Assembly (NCBI RefSeq): GCF_028596025.1
Contig: NZ_CP117167.1
Coordinates: forward strand, 2,790,001 to 2,854,000
DNA length: 64,000 bases
Reading direction: 5' to 3'
Source: Mucilaginibacter jinjuensis
GTDB lineage: Bacteria > Bacteroidota > Bacteroidia > Sphingobacteriales > Sphingobacteriaceae
Both the position numbers and the translations under genes were made by a program. The notes beneath the pieces were generated by a model. That model had not been told where the DNA came from. It saw only the letters and a list, made by a program, of their open reading frames with translations, and did not search any database. Below are positions 8,072 through 17,181 of this stretch, in pieces (position 1 is the first letter of the stretch; each line of letters begins with the position of its first letter).

Positions 8072-8803
8072 TTATTCACTTTCCCTGATCAGTTTAAAAA
8101 AATCATCACGATAAGTATCGCCGATAGGGATGGATTGGTCCTGGATATAAACCGTATTACCATCTACCATTCTGATCTTATCAATAGAAATAATGTACGA
8201 TTTATGCACGCGGTAAAAAGGTGGCTGGGGTAGGGTGCTTTCCATATCGCGTAGGGTTTGGTAAGTAACAATGCGCTGGCTGGTGGTAAATACCGATACG
8301 TAGTTCTTTAAGCCTTCAATATATAAAATGTCGTGGTAATCAACTTTTAGAAACTTGTTTTTGCTTTCACCTTTGATAAACATGTAATCTGATGGTGGGT
8401 TTACTATCGGCTGATTTTCAGTTACGGGAGCAGCTTGCGAAACTGTAGGGTTAATAATATTCAAAGCTTTTTGAGCTGCCTTATAAAAGCGATCAAATGC
8501 TACAGGTTTCAACAGGTAATCAATTACATCGTGTTCAAAACCATCTAACGCATATTCGGGGTAGGCGGTGGTCAATATCACCTTGCATTTGTTGCCGCAA
8601 AGTTTCAGGAACTGGATGCCGGTGAGATCGGGCATTTGGATGTCCAGAAAAACCAGGTCGATATTGCCTTGCTGTACCTGCGATAGTGCATCAATGGCGC
8701 TGGTTGTGGTGCCTGCCAATTCCAGGAAAGGGATTTTGTTAATATAGTCGGCTATAATTTTGGTAGCGTAGGCTTCATCATCAACAGCAAGGCAGCGGAT
8801 CAT
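8072..8803 (-). CDS. LytTR-family response regulator (243 aa)
   Basis: Response regulator with an N-terminal receiver (residues 1-120) and a C-terminal LytTR DNA-binding domain (about 145-240). The phospho-acceptor Asp is in LVFLDIQMPD near residue 54, and the receiver Lys is in YLLKPVAF. The LytTR part shows FLKVDYHDILYIEGLKNYV and the closing FYRVHKSYIIS motif. The cognate LytS-type kinase gene lies 11 bases upstream on the same strand. Direct repeats with 21-base spacing upstream of the kinase gene are candidate binding sites, so the pair may autoregulate and also control the divergent DUF5700 gene. Confidence 0.96.
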   Translation of the reverse strand: MIRCLAVDDEAYATKIIADYINKIPFLELAGTTTSAIDALSQVQQGNIDLVFLDIQMPDLTGIQFLKLCGNKCKVILTTAYPEYALDGFEHDVIDYLLKPVAFDRFYKAAQKALNIINPTVSQAAPVTENQPIVNPPSDYMFIKGESKNKFLKVDYHDILYIEGLKNYVSVFTTSQRIVTYQTLRDMESTLPQPPFYRVHKSYIISIDKIRMVDGNTVYIQDQSIPIGDTYRDDFFKLIRESE

Positions 8804-8814
8804 AGGTTGATTGG

Positions 8815-9825
8815 TTATTGGGTTAGTTTAATACTTAATGTGCTTTTATAGGTATCGCCATTGTTGGCAATCAGCAGATCATATCTGCCGGGATAAATTA
8901 AATCCAGTCTTCGACGAATGTTGGCCATGCCAATGCCACTCGAATGATCTTTCTGGTTCCGGTTTATTTTGTTGCTTACCGAAAAAGTGATCATGTGCTG
9001 GCTGGCTTGCAGTTTTATGCGTACAGGTCTTTGCTCATCATCCATTACACCATGTTTAAATGCGTTTTCTACAAATGGTATCAGCATCAGCGAAGCAATC
9101 TGTACGCCACCGGTATTGCCGCTTACTTTAAAATCAACAAAAAAATGGTCTTCAAAACGCATGCGGTATATGTCGATGTAATTACTCAGGTAATCTACTT
9201 CTTTTTCGAGGTCAACCTGATTATTGGCATTGTCAGCCAGCATATAACGCATCAGGTTCGAGAGCTTGATGATGGTATCGGCCAGCCGGTCTGATACCGG
9301 GTAAGCCATCGAATACATATAATTAAGTGTATTGTACAAAAAATGCGGGTTGATTTGTGATTTCAGGAAAGCCAGTTCGGCCTGCGTTTTTTCCTGGCGC
9401 AATTGCTCGTTTTCGCGCTCGCGGTTAAATGTTTCCAGAAATGCCCAGATGATGAAACTGAGCAGGATGGGTTGAAATGCCTTCCACCAGTTATCGCCTA
9501 CGTAATATAATATAGATGTACCAGGATTGTAATTACCGTGGCCGATCACCCATACATAAAGCACTTCTTCAACCAGCCAGCGTGTACTGATAAATAGGCC
9601 TTCGGCCACAATAAGTCCTGCTATAAATACAAGAATTAGTTTCCGATTCAGAAACTTAGGGTATAGCACAAAAAAGCAAAAAGTAAACTGCACAAATGAT
9701 GCCACAAGGTGCGACCATACATAGGGCTGCGAACCGCGGCCGTTAACCACATTATCTATATAAATGTAGGCCACATAGCCTACCCAGGCCAGCAGGTAAT
9801 ACATCCATAGTTTTTGCTGTTTCAT
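8815..9825 (-). CDS. LytS/YehU-type sensor histidine kinase (336 aa)
   Basis: Membrane kinase of the His_kinase (LytS-like) family. Four hydrophobic segments lie in the first 135 residues (about 8-28, 38-58, 62-85 and 112-132), without a large periplasmic domain. The phospho-acceptor motif QINPHFLYNTLN is at about residues 157-168, and the ATPase end has the N box FVENAFKHGV and the G box SGIGMANIRRRL. The response regulator starts 11 bases after its stop. The signal is probably sensed in or at the membrane. The upstream region holds LytTR-like repeats shared with the divergent gene. Confidence 0.95.
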   Translation of the reverse strand: MKQQKLWMYYLLAWVGYVAYIYIDNVVNGRGSQPYVWSHLVASFVQFTFCFFVLYPKFLNRKLILVFIAGLIVAEGLFISTRWLVEEVLYVWVIGHGNYNPGTSILYYVGDNWWKAFQPILLSFIIWAFLETFNRERENEQLRQEKTQAELAFLKSQINPHFLYNTLNYMYSMAYPVSDRLADTIIKLSNLMRYMLADNANNQVDLEKEVDYLSNYIDIYRMRFEDHFFVDFKVSGNTGGVQIASLMLIPFVENAFKHGVMDDEQRPVRIKLQASQHMITFSVSNKINRNQKDHSSGIGMANIRRRLDLIYPGRYDLLIANNGDTYKSTLSIKLTQ

Positions 9826-9867
9826 GCTGCTAATATATCTGTAGTAGTTTAAATAAGCTTCTTATTT

Positions 9868-9961
9868 ATCCCAACAGGCTGTTTTGTTATATCAACCGGT
9901 AAAATACCACATTAATCTATAATAGTAGTATTGGGATAATATTAAGATAGATTGGGATTAT
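9868..9961. promoter_or_regulatory. Candidate LytTR-regulator binding sites in the divergent promoter region
   Basis: ATTGGGATAAT (9930-9940) and ATTGGGATTAT (9951-9961) are near-identical direct repeats with 21-base spacing, about two helical turns, as LytTR regulators use. A third copy in inverted orientation, ATCCCAA, is at 9868-9874. The region separates the LytS/LytTR pair from the DUF5700 gene and could serve both. Confidence 0.6.
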
Positions 9962-10021
9962 AAAATACCAGAGGGAGCGAGCATTGGAGAGATTTGGTTC
10001 ATCAAATTAAAACAACGCAAA

Positions 10022-11092
10022 ATGAAACCCTTAACTAAAATCTACCTGCTGTTTACAATCGCTTTCTTAAGTATTATCCATATTTCAAAGGCGCAAAGTA
10101 TTAATATAGATGCCGTAACGGCTTATTGGAAACTCACTGATAAACTCAAACAAAACATCCCGCTTACTGATGAACAATGGAATACCTTCATCGCCATCGA
10201 TGGTAATAAAACTTATGCGGAATCTGAATTTACAGCCCGCGATTTAGGTTATTATCGCAAAGCCATTGAGATTGTATACATGCCAAAAAACGATTCGATA
10301 ATGAAGGTGAACCTTAAAGCCCAGAACTGGTACTGCATGTTGGCCAAACGTTATAAAGATGAAGAAACTGCATTGAAAGCCTACCTAGCCAACACTATTC
10401 AAAACCCTGCTTATTTTAATAATGCTTACCAGTATGTCTACGAATATCTGCCTAAAAAAGCGCAGCATCATGTAGAGGGATTGAAACTGTATTATAACTG
10501 CTTATCTAACGATGCCGTGTCGTATCCCAACGGCTTATTCTTTAGCCTGCTCTCGGTTATCGACAACGCCAAAGCTAAAACCGGTACGCTCGAAGCTCAC
10601 GAACTGCACCACCGCTTAAGGCCAAGGCTTGATTTCGACAGCACCAAAGTGAGCAATGCACATGCCGATGGTTTACTTTGGGCCATCACCGCTATCCCTA
10701 ACGAGGGTATTGCCGATATGATTGATAAACCCGGCGACTATAGGATAGATACAGCCGGTATTAAAGAATGGTTGCTCGATCCCGCACCTGCCACTTTAAA
10801 ATCATTGGATTCATGCATGCAACTCATGGCCGCTAATAAAACCACAGGTTTAGAAAAGATAAGGTACTATAGAAACATGCTTAAAAGTACCGTAGGCCAC
10901 ATGCCCGGCTTTTATATGGCGCGTGTGATAGTAAAGAATGGGTACAAAAAACAAATGGTTAATCTGTCTGATGATCCCTTTCAGTTCTTTTTCACTTATA
11001 ACAAGGCAGCAAAAAAAGATAATGAACATCCTTATATATTTTCGGATGTAAGTATAAACTACTTGAAAGAGTTGAGGAAAACGCTGAATTAA
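10022..11092 (+). CDS. DUF5700-family putative zinc-dependent protease, exported (356 aa)
   Basis: Probable secreted metallopeptidase-like protein. The N-terminus has a signal peptide ending near residue 25 (IIHISKAQS). A gluzincin-type HExxH motif is present as HELHH at about residues 197-201, and a downstream Glu lies in NEGIADMID at about 233-241, the usual third ligand arrangement. This layout corresponds to the DUF5700 family, which is annotated as a putative Zn-dependent protease; activity has to be regarded as unproven. It is divergent from the LytS/LytTR genes and shares their promoter region. A strong hairpin terminator follows at 11112-11137. Confidence 0.8.
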   Translation: MKPLTKIYLLFTIAFLSIIHISKAQSINIDAVTAYWKLTDKLKQNIPLTDEQWNTFIAIDGNKTYAESEFTARDLGYYRKAIEIVYMPKNDSIMKVNLKAQNWYCMLAKRYKDEETALKAYLANTIQNPAYFNNAYQYVYEYLPKKAQHHVEGLKLYYNCLSNDAVSYPNGLFFSLLSVIDNAKAKTGTLEAHELHHRLRPRLDFDSTKVSNAHADGLLWAITAIPNEGIADMIDKPGDYRIDTAGIKEWLLDPAPATLKSLDSCMQLMAANKTTGLEKIRYYRNMLKSTVGHMPGFYMARVIVKNGYKKQMVNLSDDPFQFFFTYNKAAKKDNEHPYIFSDVSINYLKELRKTLN

Positions 11093-11111
11093 AAAGATAA
11101 GCCAATAATGA

Positions 11112-11137
11112 AAATGAGACCGTTATCGGTCTCATTT
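11112..11137 (+). terminator. Terminator after the DUF5700 gene
   Basis: Perfect 11-base stem AAATGAGACCG (11112-11122) / CGGTCTCATTT (11127-11137) with a TTAT loop, followed by a short T-rich stretch, 19 bases after the stop codon. Confidence 0.85.
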
Positions 11138-11478
11138 CTTGTATGTAAATAATTAAGCTGGAGGTTAAGTTTTTTACTGGTGTTGTTAACGTAATGTTAA
11201 AGTCACAAAAAACTTAATATTGCATTACTTTTCTATATGCGTATTTGATAAATAGTTGATATTTAACTATTTATTAATGCGCTATGATAGTACTTTTGAA
11301 AGAAAATAGTCATAATTGTTAAAGTATTTCCAGAACTATAAACAAGTAATGTATTAACCTGTTATAATTGCATTATCAAGCTTAAAAAATGGCATTCAAC
11401 GCGATTTTGTACACCGTACAGCTTAAATATCTACACTAATAATTAAATTTTTAGTATTTATAAAAATACATCTGCAAA
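11138..11478. other. Upstream region of the pentose phosphate operon (no gene seen)
   Basis: AT-rich stretch without a plausible coding frame. It holds TACTTTTG at 11291-11298, an exact match to the Bacteroidota -7 element TAnnTTTG, but a TTG at the matching -33 distance is not seen. If this promoter is used, the tkt mRNA has a leader of roughly 180 bases. No known riboswitch pattern was recognised. Confidence 0.4.
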
Positions 11479-13491
11479 ATGAGTAAACAGCCTTTTAATG
11501 AAATCGACGAACTGAGTGTAAATACCATTCGTTTCCTGGCAACAGACATGGTTCAAGAAGCTAATTCCGGTCACCCGGGCTTGCCGCTTGGCGCTGCACC
11601 GATGGCTTACGTATTATGGAGCCGTTTCCTGCGCTTTAATCCGAAAGATCCGAAATGGCCAAACCGCGACCGTTTTGTATTATCTGCAGGCCACGGGTCG
11701 GCACTATTATATAGCTTACTGCATTTGTATGGTTACGACCTGCCAATGTCAGAAGTTAAAAAATTCAGACAATTAGGTTCTAAAACTCCGGGTCACCCAG
11801 AGTCAACCCATACACCGGGTATCGAAGTTACAACTGGTCCATTGGGTCAGGGTTTTGGTAATGGCGTAGGTATGGCTATGGCTCACGAGTTTCTGGCCGC
11901 TAAATACAATCGTGATGGTCATGATTTGATCGACCACTACGTTTACAGCATTGTAAGTGATGGCGATTTAATGGAAGGCGTTGCATCAGAAGCTGCTTCA
12001 CTGGCCGGTCACTTAAAACTGGGCCGTTTGATTTATCTATATGATGATAACTCGATCTCGTTAGACGGTTCAACCGAATTTGCATTTACTGAAGATAGAG
12101 AAGCCCGCTTTAAAGCTTACGGCTGGCATACCCTAACCGTTCACGACGGTAATAATTTGGCAGAAATTGAGCAGGCTATACTGGATGCACAAGCTGTTAC
12201 AGATAAACCTACGTTAATCTCTGTTAAAACCATTATTGGTTACGGTAGCCCGCAACAAGGTACCAATAAAGTACACGGTAGCGCATTGGGGGTAGATAAC
12301 CTTAAAAAGACCAAAGAATTTTTAGGTTTCGACCCAGAAAAAACGTTCTTTGTACCTGATGGTGTTGAAGATCATTTAGCCGAAGCCGGTAAAAAAGGCG
12401 CTGAATTACAAGCTGCCTGGAAAGAAAACTTTGATGCTTATGAGAAATCATTCGCTAAAGAAGCCAAAGAATTTACAACCAGCGAAAATGGTGAATTACC
12501 AGAAGGCTGGGATGCTAACCTGCCAACCTTTAACGTAGGCGATCAATTAGCTACCCGCCAGGCATCTGGCAAAACTTTAGATGCTTTACGTACCAGCATC
12601 CCTTGGTTAATTGGTGGTGCTGCCGATTTAGCCAGCTCTAACGAAACTCCGGGTAAGCCAGAAGATAGCTTCCAACCGGGTAAATTCTACAACCGTAACA
12701 TTTGGTTTGGTGTGCGCGAGCATGGTATGGGTGCTATATTAAATGGCATGGCATCTTATGGTGGTACCCGCGTTTACGGTGCTACTTTCTTAACTTTCTC
12801 AGATTATATGCGCGGATCTATCCGCCTGGCTGCTTTAACTAAGGCACCGGTTACTTATATATTCACCCATGATAGCGTTGCATTAGGTGAAGACGGCCCA
12901 ACCCACCAACCGGTTGAGCATGTATCATCATTGCGTTTGCTGCCTAACTTAACAGTGCTTCGCCCGGCCGATGCTTACGAAACGCTTGAATCATGGAAAA
13001 TTGCGATGAGCCGTTTAAAAGGCCCTGTTGCATTGATCTTATCTCGTCAAAAATTACCTGTTATCGATCAGCAGAAATATGCACCGGCAAGCGGCAACGT
13101 ACAAAAAGGTGGTTATATCCTGAGCGACTCTAAAGGCGCGCCGGATATTATTCTGATTGCAACCGGTTCTGAAGTTCATTTAATTTTAGATACGCAGGCT
13201 AAACTGGCTGATGAAGGTATCAATGCACGTGTGGTTAGCTTACCATCGTTCGAGTTGTTTAATCAGCAAGATCAGGCTTACCGCGATTCAGTTCTGCCTC
13301 CAACTCAACACAAACGTTTAGGTGTTGAAGCCGGTGTAACATTACCATGGTACAAATATGTAACCGCCGAAGGTGACGTTTTAGGTATCGATACATTCGG
13401 CGAAAGCGGCGAAGGTATGGCTGTTCTGGAGCATTTCGGTTTCACCGTTGATAATGTTTACAAACGCGCTAAAGCACTTTTAAATAAATAA
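11479..13491 (+). CDS. tkt: Transketolase (670 aa)
   Basis: Thiamine-diphosphate enzyme that moves two-carbon units between sugar phosphates in the non-oxidative pentose phosphate pathway. The N-terminal block [17 protein letters not shown], the TPP-binding segment [13 protein letters not shown] at about residues 155-167 and the second-domain motifs [15 protein letters not shown] and [19 protein letters not shown] are all present. At 670 aa it is a full single-chain bacterial transketolase, not the split archaeal-type pair. It is the first gene of a seven-gene operon; rpiB begins 3 bases after its stop. Confidence 0.98.
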   Translation: MSKQPFNEIDELSVNTIRFLATDMVQEANSGHPGLPLGAAPMAYVLWSRFLRFNPKDPKWPNRDRFVLSAGHGSALLYSLLHLYGYDLPMSEVKKFRQLGSKTPGHPESTHTPGIEVTTGPLGQGFGNGVGMAMAHEFLAAKYNRDGHDLIDHYVYSIVSDGDLMEGVASEAASLAGHLKLGRLIYLYDDNSISLDGSTEFAFTEDREARFKAYGWHTLTVHDGNNLAEIEQAILDAQAVTDKPTLISVKTIIGYGSPQQGTNKVHGSALGVDNLKKTKEFLGFDPEKTFFVPDGVEDHLAEAGKKGAELQAAWKENFDAYEKSFAKEAKEFTTSENGELPEGWDANLPTFNVGDQLATRQASGKTLDALRTSIPWLIGGAADLASSNETPGKPEDSFQPGKFYNRNIWFGVREHGMGAILNGMASYGGTRVYGATFLTFSDYMRGSIRLAALTKAPVTYIFTHDSVALGEDGPTHQPVEHVSSLRLLPNLTVLRPADAYETLESWKIAMSRLKGPVALILSRQKLPVIDQQKYAPASGNVQKGGYILSDSKGAPDIILIATGSEVHLILDTQAKLADEGINARVVSLPSFELFNQQDQAYRDSVLPPTQHKRLGVEAGVTLPWYKYVTAEGDVLGIDTFGESGEGMAVLEHFGFTVDNVYKRAKALLNK

Positions 13492-13494
13492 GCC

Positions 13495-13953
13495 ATGACC
13501 ATAGGTATTGCAGCAGACCACGCCGGTTTTGCACAAAAAAATGAGCTTTTAAAAATGCTCACTGATGCCGGTTATGAGGTGAAAAATTTTGGCGCTTACA
13601 GCTACGAGTCGACAGATGATTATCCAGATGTTGTACTTCCGCTGGCAGAGGCCGTATCCAAAGGCGAGATTACCAAAGGCATTGCCGTTTGTGGGAGTGG
13701 CGTGGGGGTATCGGTAGCCGCCAATAAAGTTCCCGGTGTTCGCGCAGCTTTGGTTATGGAAACCTACTCGGGCCACCAGGGCGTTGAGCACGATGATATG
13801 AACCTGCTTTGCCTCGGCGGCAGGGTTATTGGCGTAGTGCTGATGTGGGAAATAATACAAGCGTATCTGAAAGCCACTTATGATGGGGGCGAGCGTTTTC
13901 AACGCCGCCTGGATAAAGTAATAGCAATAGAAAATAAATACATAAAATCATGA
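13495..13953 (+). CDS. rpiB: Ribose-5-phosphate isomerase B (152 aa)
   Basis: Interconverts ribose 5-phosphate and ribulose 5-phosphate. The RpiB/LacAB signature ADHAG is at residues 7-11, the active-site Cys lies in GIAVCGSGVGVSVAANK at about residue 65, and the HDDMNLLCLGGRVIG block follows. Length 152 aa is typical. The gene lies 3 bases after tkt and overlaps tal by four bases (ATGA), which indicates translational coupling. As the only isomerase seen in this operon, it should link the oxidative and non-oxidative branches. Confidence 0.97.
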   Translation: MTIGIAADHAGFAQKNELLKMLTDAGYEVKNFGAYSYESTDDYPDVVLPLAEAVSKGEITKGIAVCGSGVGVSVAANKVPGVRAALVMETYSGHQGVEHDDMNLLCLGGRVIGVVLMWEIIQAYLKATYDGGERFQRRLDKVIAIENKYIKS

Positions 13954-15077
13954 AAAATCCGTTAGCACAGATCCCGGACTTTGGCCAGAGCATTTGGCTC
14001 GACTATATAAGAAGATCATTCATTTCATCAGGCGAATTAAAAAAACTGATTGATGAAGACGACCTGAGAGGCGTAACCTCAAACCCTGCGATCTTTGAAG
14101 AAGCCATTGCACATAGCGATGACTATAATGATACCATTAACGAACTGGCCAAAACAGACCTGTCGACCGAAGAGATCTTTTTAAAACTGGCTGTTGAAGA
14201 CGTGCAAAACGCAGCAGACCTGTTTAAAGGTGTTTACGAAAAAACCGATGCGCTTGATGGTTATGTAAGCTTAGAAGTATCGCCAGGTTTGGCAAAAGAT
14301 ACCGAAGGTTCCATAGCCGAAGCCCGTTCATCATGGAAAACGCTGGATCGTAAAAACGTGATGATCAAAATCCCGGGTACCGAAGAAGGTATCCCGGCGA
14401 TTAAAGAACTGATCAGCGAAGGCATCAATATCAACGTAACCTTATTATTTGGCCTGGAGCGTTACCGCGCCGTTGCCGAAGCTTATGTTGAAGGACTGGA
14501 AGCCCGTTTGGCTAAAGGCGAATCGATAGAACATGTGGCTTCTGTAGCCAGTTTCTTCCTGAGCCGTATTGATACCATGCTTGATCCTCAGCTGGAAGAA
14601 ATCATCAAAACTGATAGCAACCGTGCTACCCCGGCTAAACAATTGCTGGGTAAAGTAGCTATTGCAAGCGCACGTGTAGCTTACCATATCTACAAAGAAG
14701 TATTTAAATCAGAGCGTTTCAAAGCTCTGGAAGCTAAAGGCGCTAAACCACAACGTTTGCTGTGGGCAAGTACCAGCGTTAAAAACAAAGCTTACGATCC
14801 GTTGATGTACTTAGAGGCTTTAATTGGCCCCGAAACTGTGGATACTGTGCCTAAAGACACTTTAGCGCTTTACCGCGAAAACGGCCACCCGGCTGATCGT
14901 TTAGAGCAGGAGCTGGAAGAAGCACAATATCAATTATACCAGTTAGAAGACGTAGTAGGTATTAAATTACTGGACGTTACCAAAAAACTGGAAGAAGAAG
15001 GTATTGAGAAATTCATCAAACCGTTTGGCAGCTTAATGGATGTGCTTGCAAAGAAACGCCAGGAGGCCGCTGTATAA
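13950..15077 (+). CDS. tal: Transaldolase (375 aa)
   Basis: Transfers a dihydroxyacetone unit between sedoheptulose 7-phosphate and glyceraldehyde 3-phosphate. The N-terminal TSNPAIFEEAI block is at about residues 44-54, and the Schiff-base lysine is in MIKIPGTEEGIPAIKEL near residue 131. The length (375 aa) and the sequence IWLDYIRRSF place it in the longer type-2 transaldolase group found in actinobacteria, cyanobacteria and Bacteroidota, not the 220-aa TalC-like or 316-aa TalB group. It overlaps rpiB by four bases and the downstream HAD gene by one base. Confidence 0.97.
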   Translation: MKNPLAQIPDFGQSIWLDYIRRSFISSGELKKLIDEDDLRGVTSNPAIFEEAIAHSDDYNDTINELAKTDLSTEEIFLKLAVEDVQNAADLFKGVYEKTDALDGYVSLEVSPGLAKDTEGSIAEARSSWKTLDRKNVMIKIPGTEEGIPAIKELISEGININVTLLFGLERYRAVAEAYVEGLEARLAKGESIEHVASVASFFLSRIDTMLDPQLEEIIKTDSNRATPAKQLLGKVAIASARVAYHIYKEVFKSERFKALEAKGAKPQRLLWASTSVKNKAYDPLMYLEALIGPETVDTVPKDTLALYRENGHPADRLEQELEEAQYQLYQLEDVVGIKLLDVTKKLEEEGIEKFIKPFGSLMDVLAKKRQEAAV

Positions 15078-15727
15078 TGCTAAACCACGGTACTGCAATA
15101 AAAGCACTTTTCCTTGATATAGGAGGGGTGCTTTTAACCAATGGCTGGGATACACAAGCCCGCAAGGATGCGGCTGTAAAATTCGGACTCGATTTTGAGG
15201 AGATGAACAGCCGTCACCGCGTAATATTTGATGCTTATGAGTCGGGCAAATCAAGCCTTGATGAATACCTGAACCTGCTTGTTTTTTACGAGAAGAGGGA
15301 TTTCGACCGCGAAGACTTTAAAGAGTTTATGACCAGCGTATCGCATCCTTTCCCGGATATGATTAAGCTGATCAGCGATATCAAGCATAAATATAAATTG
15401 CGTACCATTGCCGTAAATAACGAAGGCCGTGAGCTGAATGAATACCGTGTAAGAACCTTTCACCTGAAAGGGTTTATCGATGTTTTTTCATCATCATGTA
15501 CCGTGCGGATGCGTAAACCTGATAAAGAATTTTTTCAGATAGCACTCGATCTGGCACAGGTAAAACCTGAGGAAACCCTCTACATTGACGATCGTCTTGT
15601 ATTTATACAGGCTGCTGCGGTATTGGGCATTAATGGCATCCAGCATGTCGATATCGAGAGCACTAAGAAAGCACTTGCTACTTATGGCCTCGAAGCAAAA
15701 ACTTTAACCGAACATAGAATACTTTAA
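15077..15727 (+). CDS. HAD-family hydrolase within the pentose phosphate operon (216 aa)
   Basis: Haloacid dehalogenase-superfamily protein of the subfamily IA type. The nucleophile motif is DIGGVLLTNGW at residues about 14-24, motif II lies in TIAVNNEGRELNEYRV, and motif III/IV is seen in RKPDKEFFQIAL and YIDDRLVFIQAA. The start codon overlaps the tal stop by one base (TAATG), so it is translationally coupled to a transaldolase gene. A role in hydrolysing a sugar phosphate or a pathway by-product is inferred from context only; the family also includes phosphatases and epoxide-hydrolase N-terminal-like proteins of unknown substrate. Confidence 0.9.
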   Translation: MLNHGTAIKALFLDIGGVLLTNGWDTQARKDAAVKFGLDFEEMNSRHRVIFDAYESGKSSLDEYLNLLVFYEKRDFDREDFKEFMTSVSHPFPDMIKLISDIKHKYKLRTIAVNNEGRELNEYRVRTFHLKGFIDVFSSSCTVRMRKPDKEFFQIALDLAQVKPEETLYIDDRLVFIQAAAVLGINGIQHVDIESTKKALATYGLEAKTLTEHRIL

Positions 15728-15750
15728 AGCAATTAATAAATATAAAAATT

Positions 15751-17148
15751 ATGGAAAATCATGATTTTGGCGTTGTAGGCCTTGGCGTTATGGGCAGAAA
15801 CCTGCTCCTGAATATGGCAGATCACAATTTCTCTGTTGCCGGCCTTGACCTGGATGCCGAAAAAGCATCTGCGTTAGCAAAAGAAGCACAACCTGGCCAG
15901 GATGCTAAAGGGACAACATCAGCACAGGAGTTTGTATCGATGTTGAGAAAACCACGTGCTATTATGTTATTGGTACCTGCCGGTAAACCGGTAGACTCGG
16001 CCATTGCTAGCCTGGTTCCTTTGTTAGATAAAGGTGATATTATTATAGATGGAGGTAACTCTTACTTCCCTGATACCAACCGCCGTATTGCCGAGCTGGA
16101 AGAGAAAGGTATCCATTTCTTCGGTATGGGTATTTCTGGTGGCGAAAAAGGCGCACGTTTCGGCCCGAGCATGATGCCGGGTGGCGATGAGCAAGCTTAT
16201 GAGCGTTTACGCCCGGTATTTGAAGCCATTGCTGCTAAAGTTGATGGCGAGCCTTGCGTTACTTACCTGGGTGCTGGCTCGGCCGGTAACTATGTTAAAA
16301 TGGTACACAATGGTATCGAGTACGGTATTATGCAATTGATCTCTGAGGTTTACGACCTGTTAAAAAGAGGTTTCGGCATTAGCGACGAAAAATTACAGCA
16401 AACGTTTGCCGAGTGGAACGAGGGTGATTTAAAATCATTCCTGCTGGAAATTACCGGTATCGTTTTAAAGAAAACTGACGACGAAACCGGCAAGCTTTTG
16501 GTAAACCTGATCTCTGACCAGGCTAAAGCTAAAGGTACCGGTAAATGGACTTCGCAAAACGCAATGGACCTGCAGGCACCAATACCTACCATTGATGCAG
16601 CGGTAAACATGCGCGATCTTTCTAAATACAAAGAAGAGCGTGTTGAAGCTTCAAAATCGTTAACCTATACTCCTGTAGCTGGTGAAGAAGATATTTTGAG
16701 CGCTGCGAAAGACGCTTACTATTTCGCCATGATCAACATCTACGCACAGGGTTTAGCCCAGTTACACATCGCATCTAAAGAGTACAACTACGGTTTAAAC
16801 CTGGAAGAGGTAGCTAAAATTTGGCGTGGTGGCTGTATCATCCGTGCACTTTGTCTGGAAGATTTCCGCAAAGCGTTTGCACGTAATGCAGATCTGCCTA
16901 ACATTTTGCTGGATGCCGAGATTGGTAAATCACTGGTTGATACACAAGAAGCTGCCCGTAAATTTGTTAAACTGGCTGTAGATAAAGGTATCCCGGTACC
17001 GGCATTTATGACAGCGTTAGCTTATTTTGATGCTTACCGCAGCGAAAGAATGGCAACAAACCTGATCCAGGCACAACGCGATTACTTTGGTGCGCACACT
17101 TATGAGCGTATCGACAAAACCGGTACTTTCCACACCAAATGGGACTAA
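15751..17148 (+). CDS. gnd: 6-phosphogluconate dehydrogenase, decarboxylating (465 aa)
   Basis: Oxidises and decarboxylates 6-phosphogluconate to ribulose 5-phosphate. The N-terminal Rossmann motif VVGLGVMGRNLLLNMADH is at about residues 8-25, the substrate/catalytic segment GISGGEKGARFGPSMMPGG at about 129-147, and the catalytic Lys is in GNYVKMVHNGIEYG. The long all-helical C-terminal domain is intact, and the usual C-terminal tail HTYERIDKTGTFHTKW is present. The 465-aa length is the normal E. coli-type size. It lies 23 bases after the HAD gene and 33 bases before zwf. Confidence 0.98.
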   Translation: MENHDFGVVGLGVMGRNLLLNMADHNFSVAGLDLDAEKASALAKEAQPGQDAKGTTSAQEFVSMLRKPRAIMLLVPAGKPVDSAIASLVPLLDKGDIIIDGGNSYFPDTNRRIAELEEKGIHFFGMGISGGEKGARFGPSMMPGGDEQAYERLRPVFEAIAAKVDGEPCVTYLGAGSAGNYVKMVHNGIEYGIMQLISEVYDLLKRGFGISDEKLQQTFAEWNEGDLKSFLLEITGIVLKKTDDETGKLLVNLISDQAKAKGTGKWTSQNAMDLQAPIPTIDAAVNMRDLSKYKEERVEASKSLTYTPVAGEEDILSAAKDAYYFAMINIYAQGLAQLHIASKEYNYGLNLEEVAKIWRGGCIIRALCLEDFRKAFARNADLPNILLDAEIGKSLVDTQEAARKFVKLAVDKGIPVPAFMTALAYFDAYRSERMATNLIQAQRDYFGAHTYERIDKTGTFHTKWD

Positions 17149-17181
17149 TTAACTAATTGCCGTTATCATAAATACATCATT

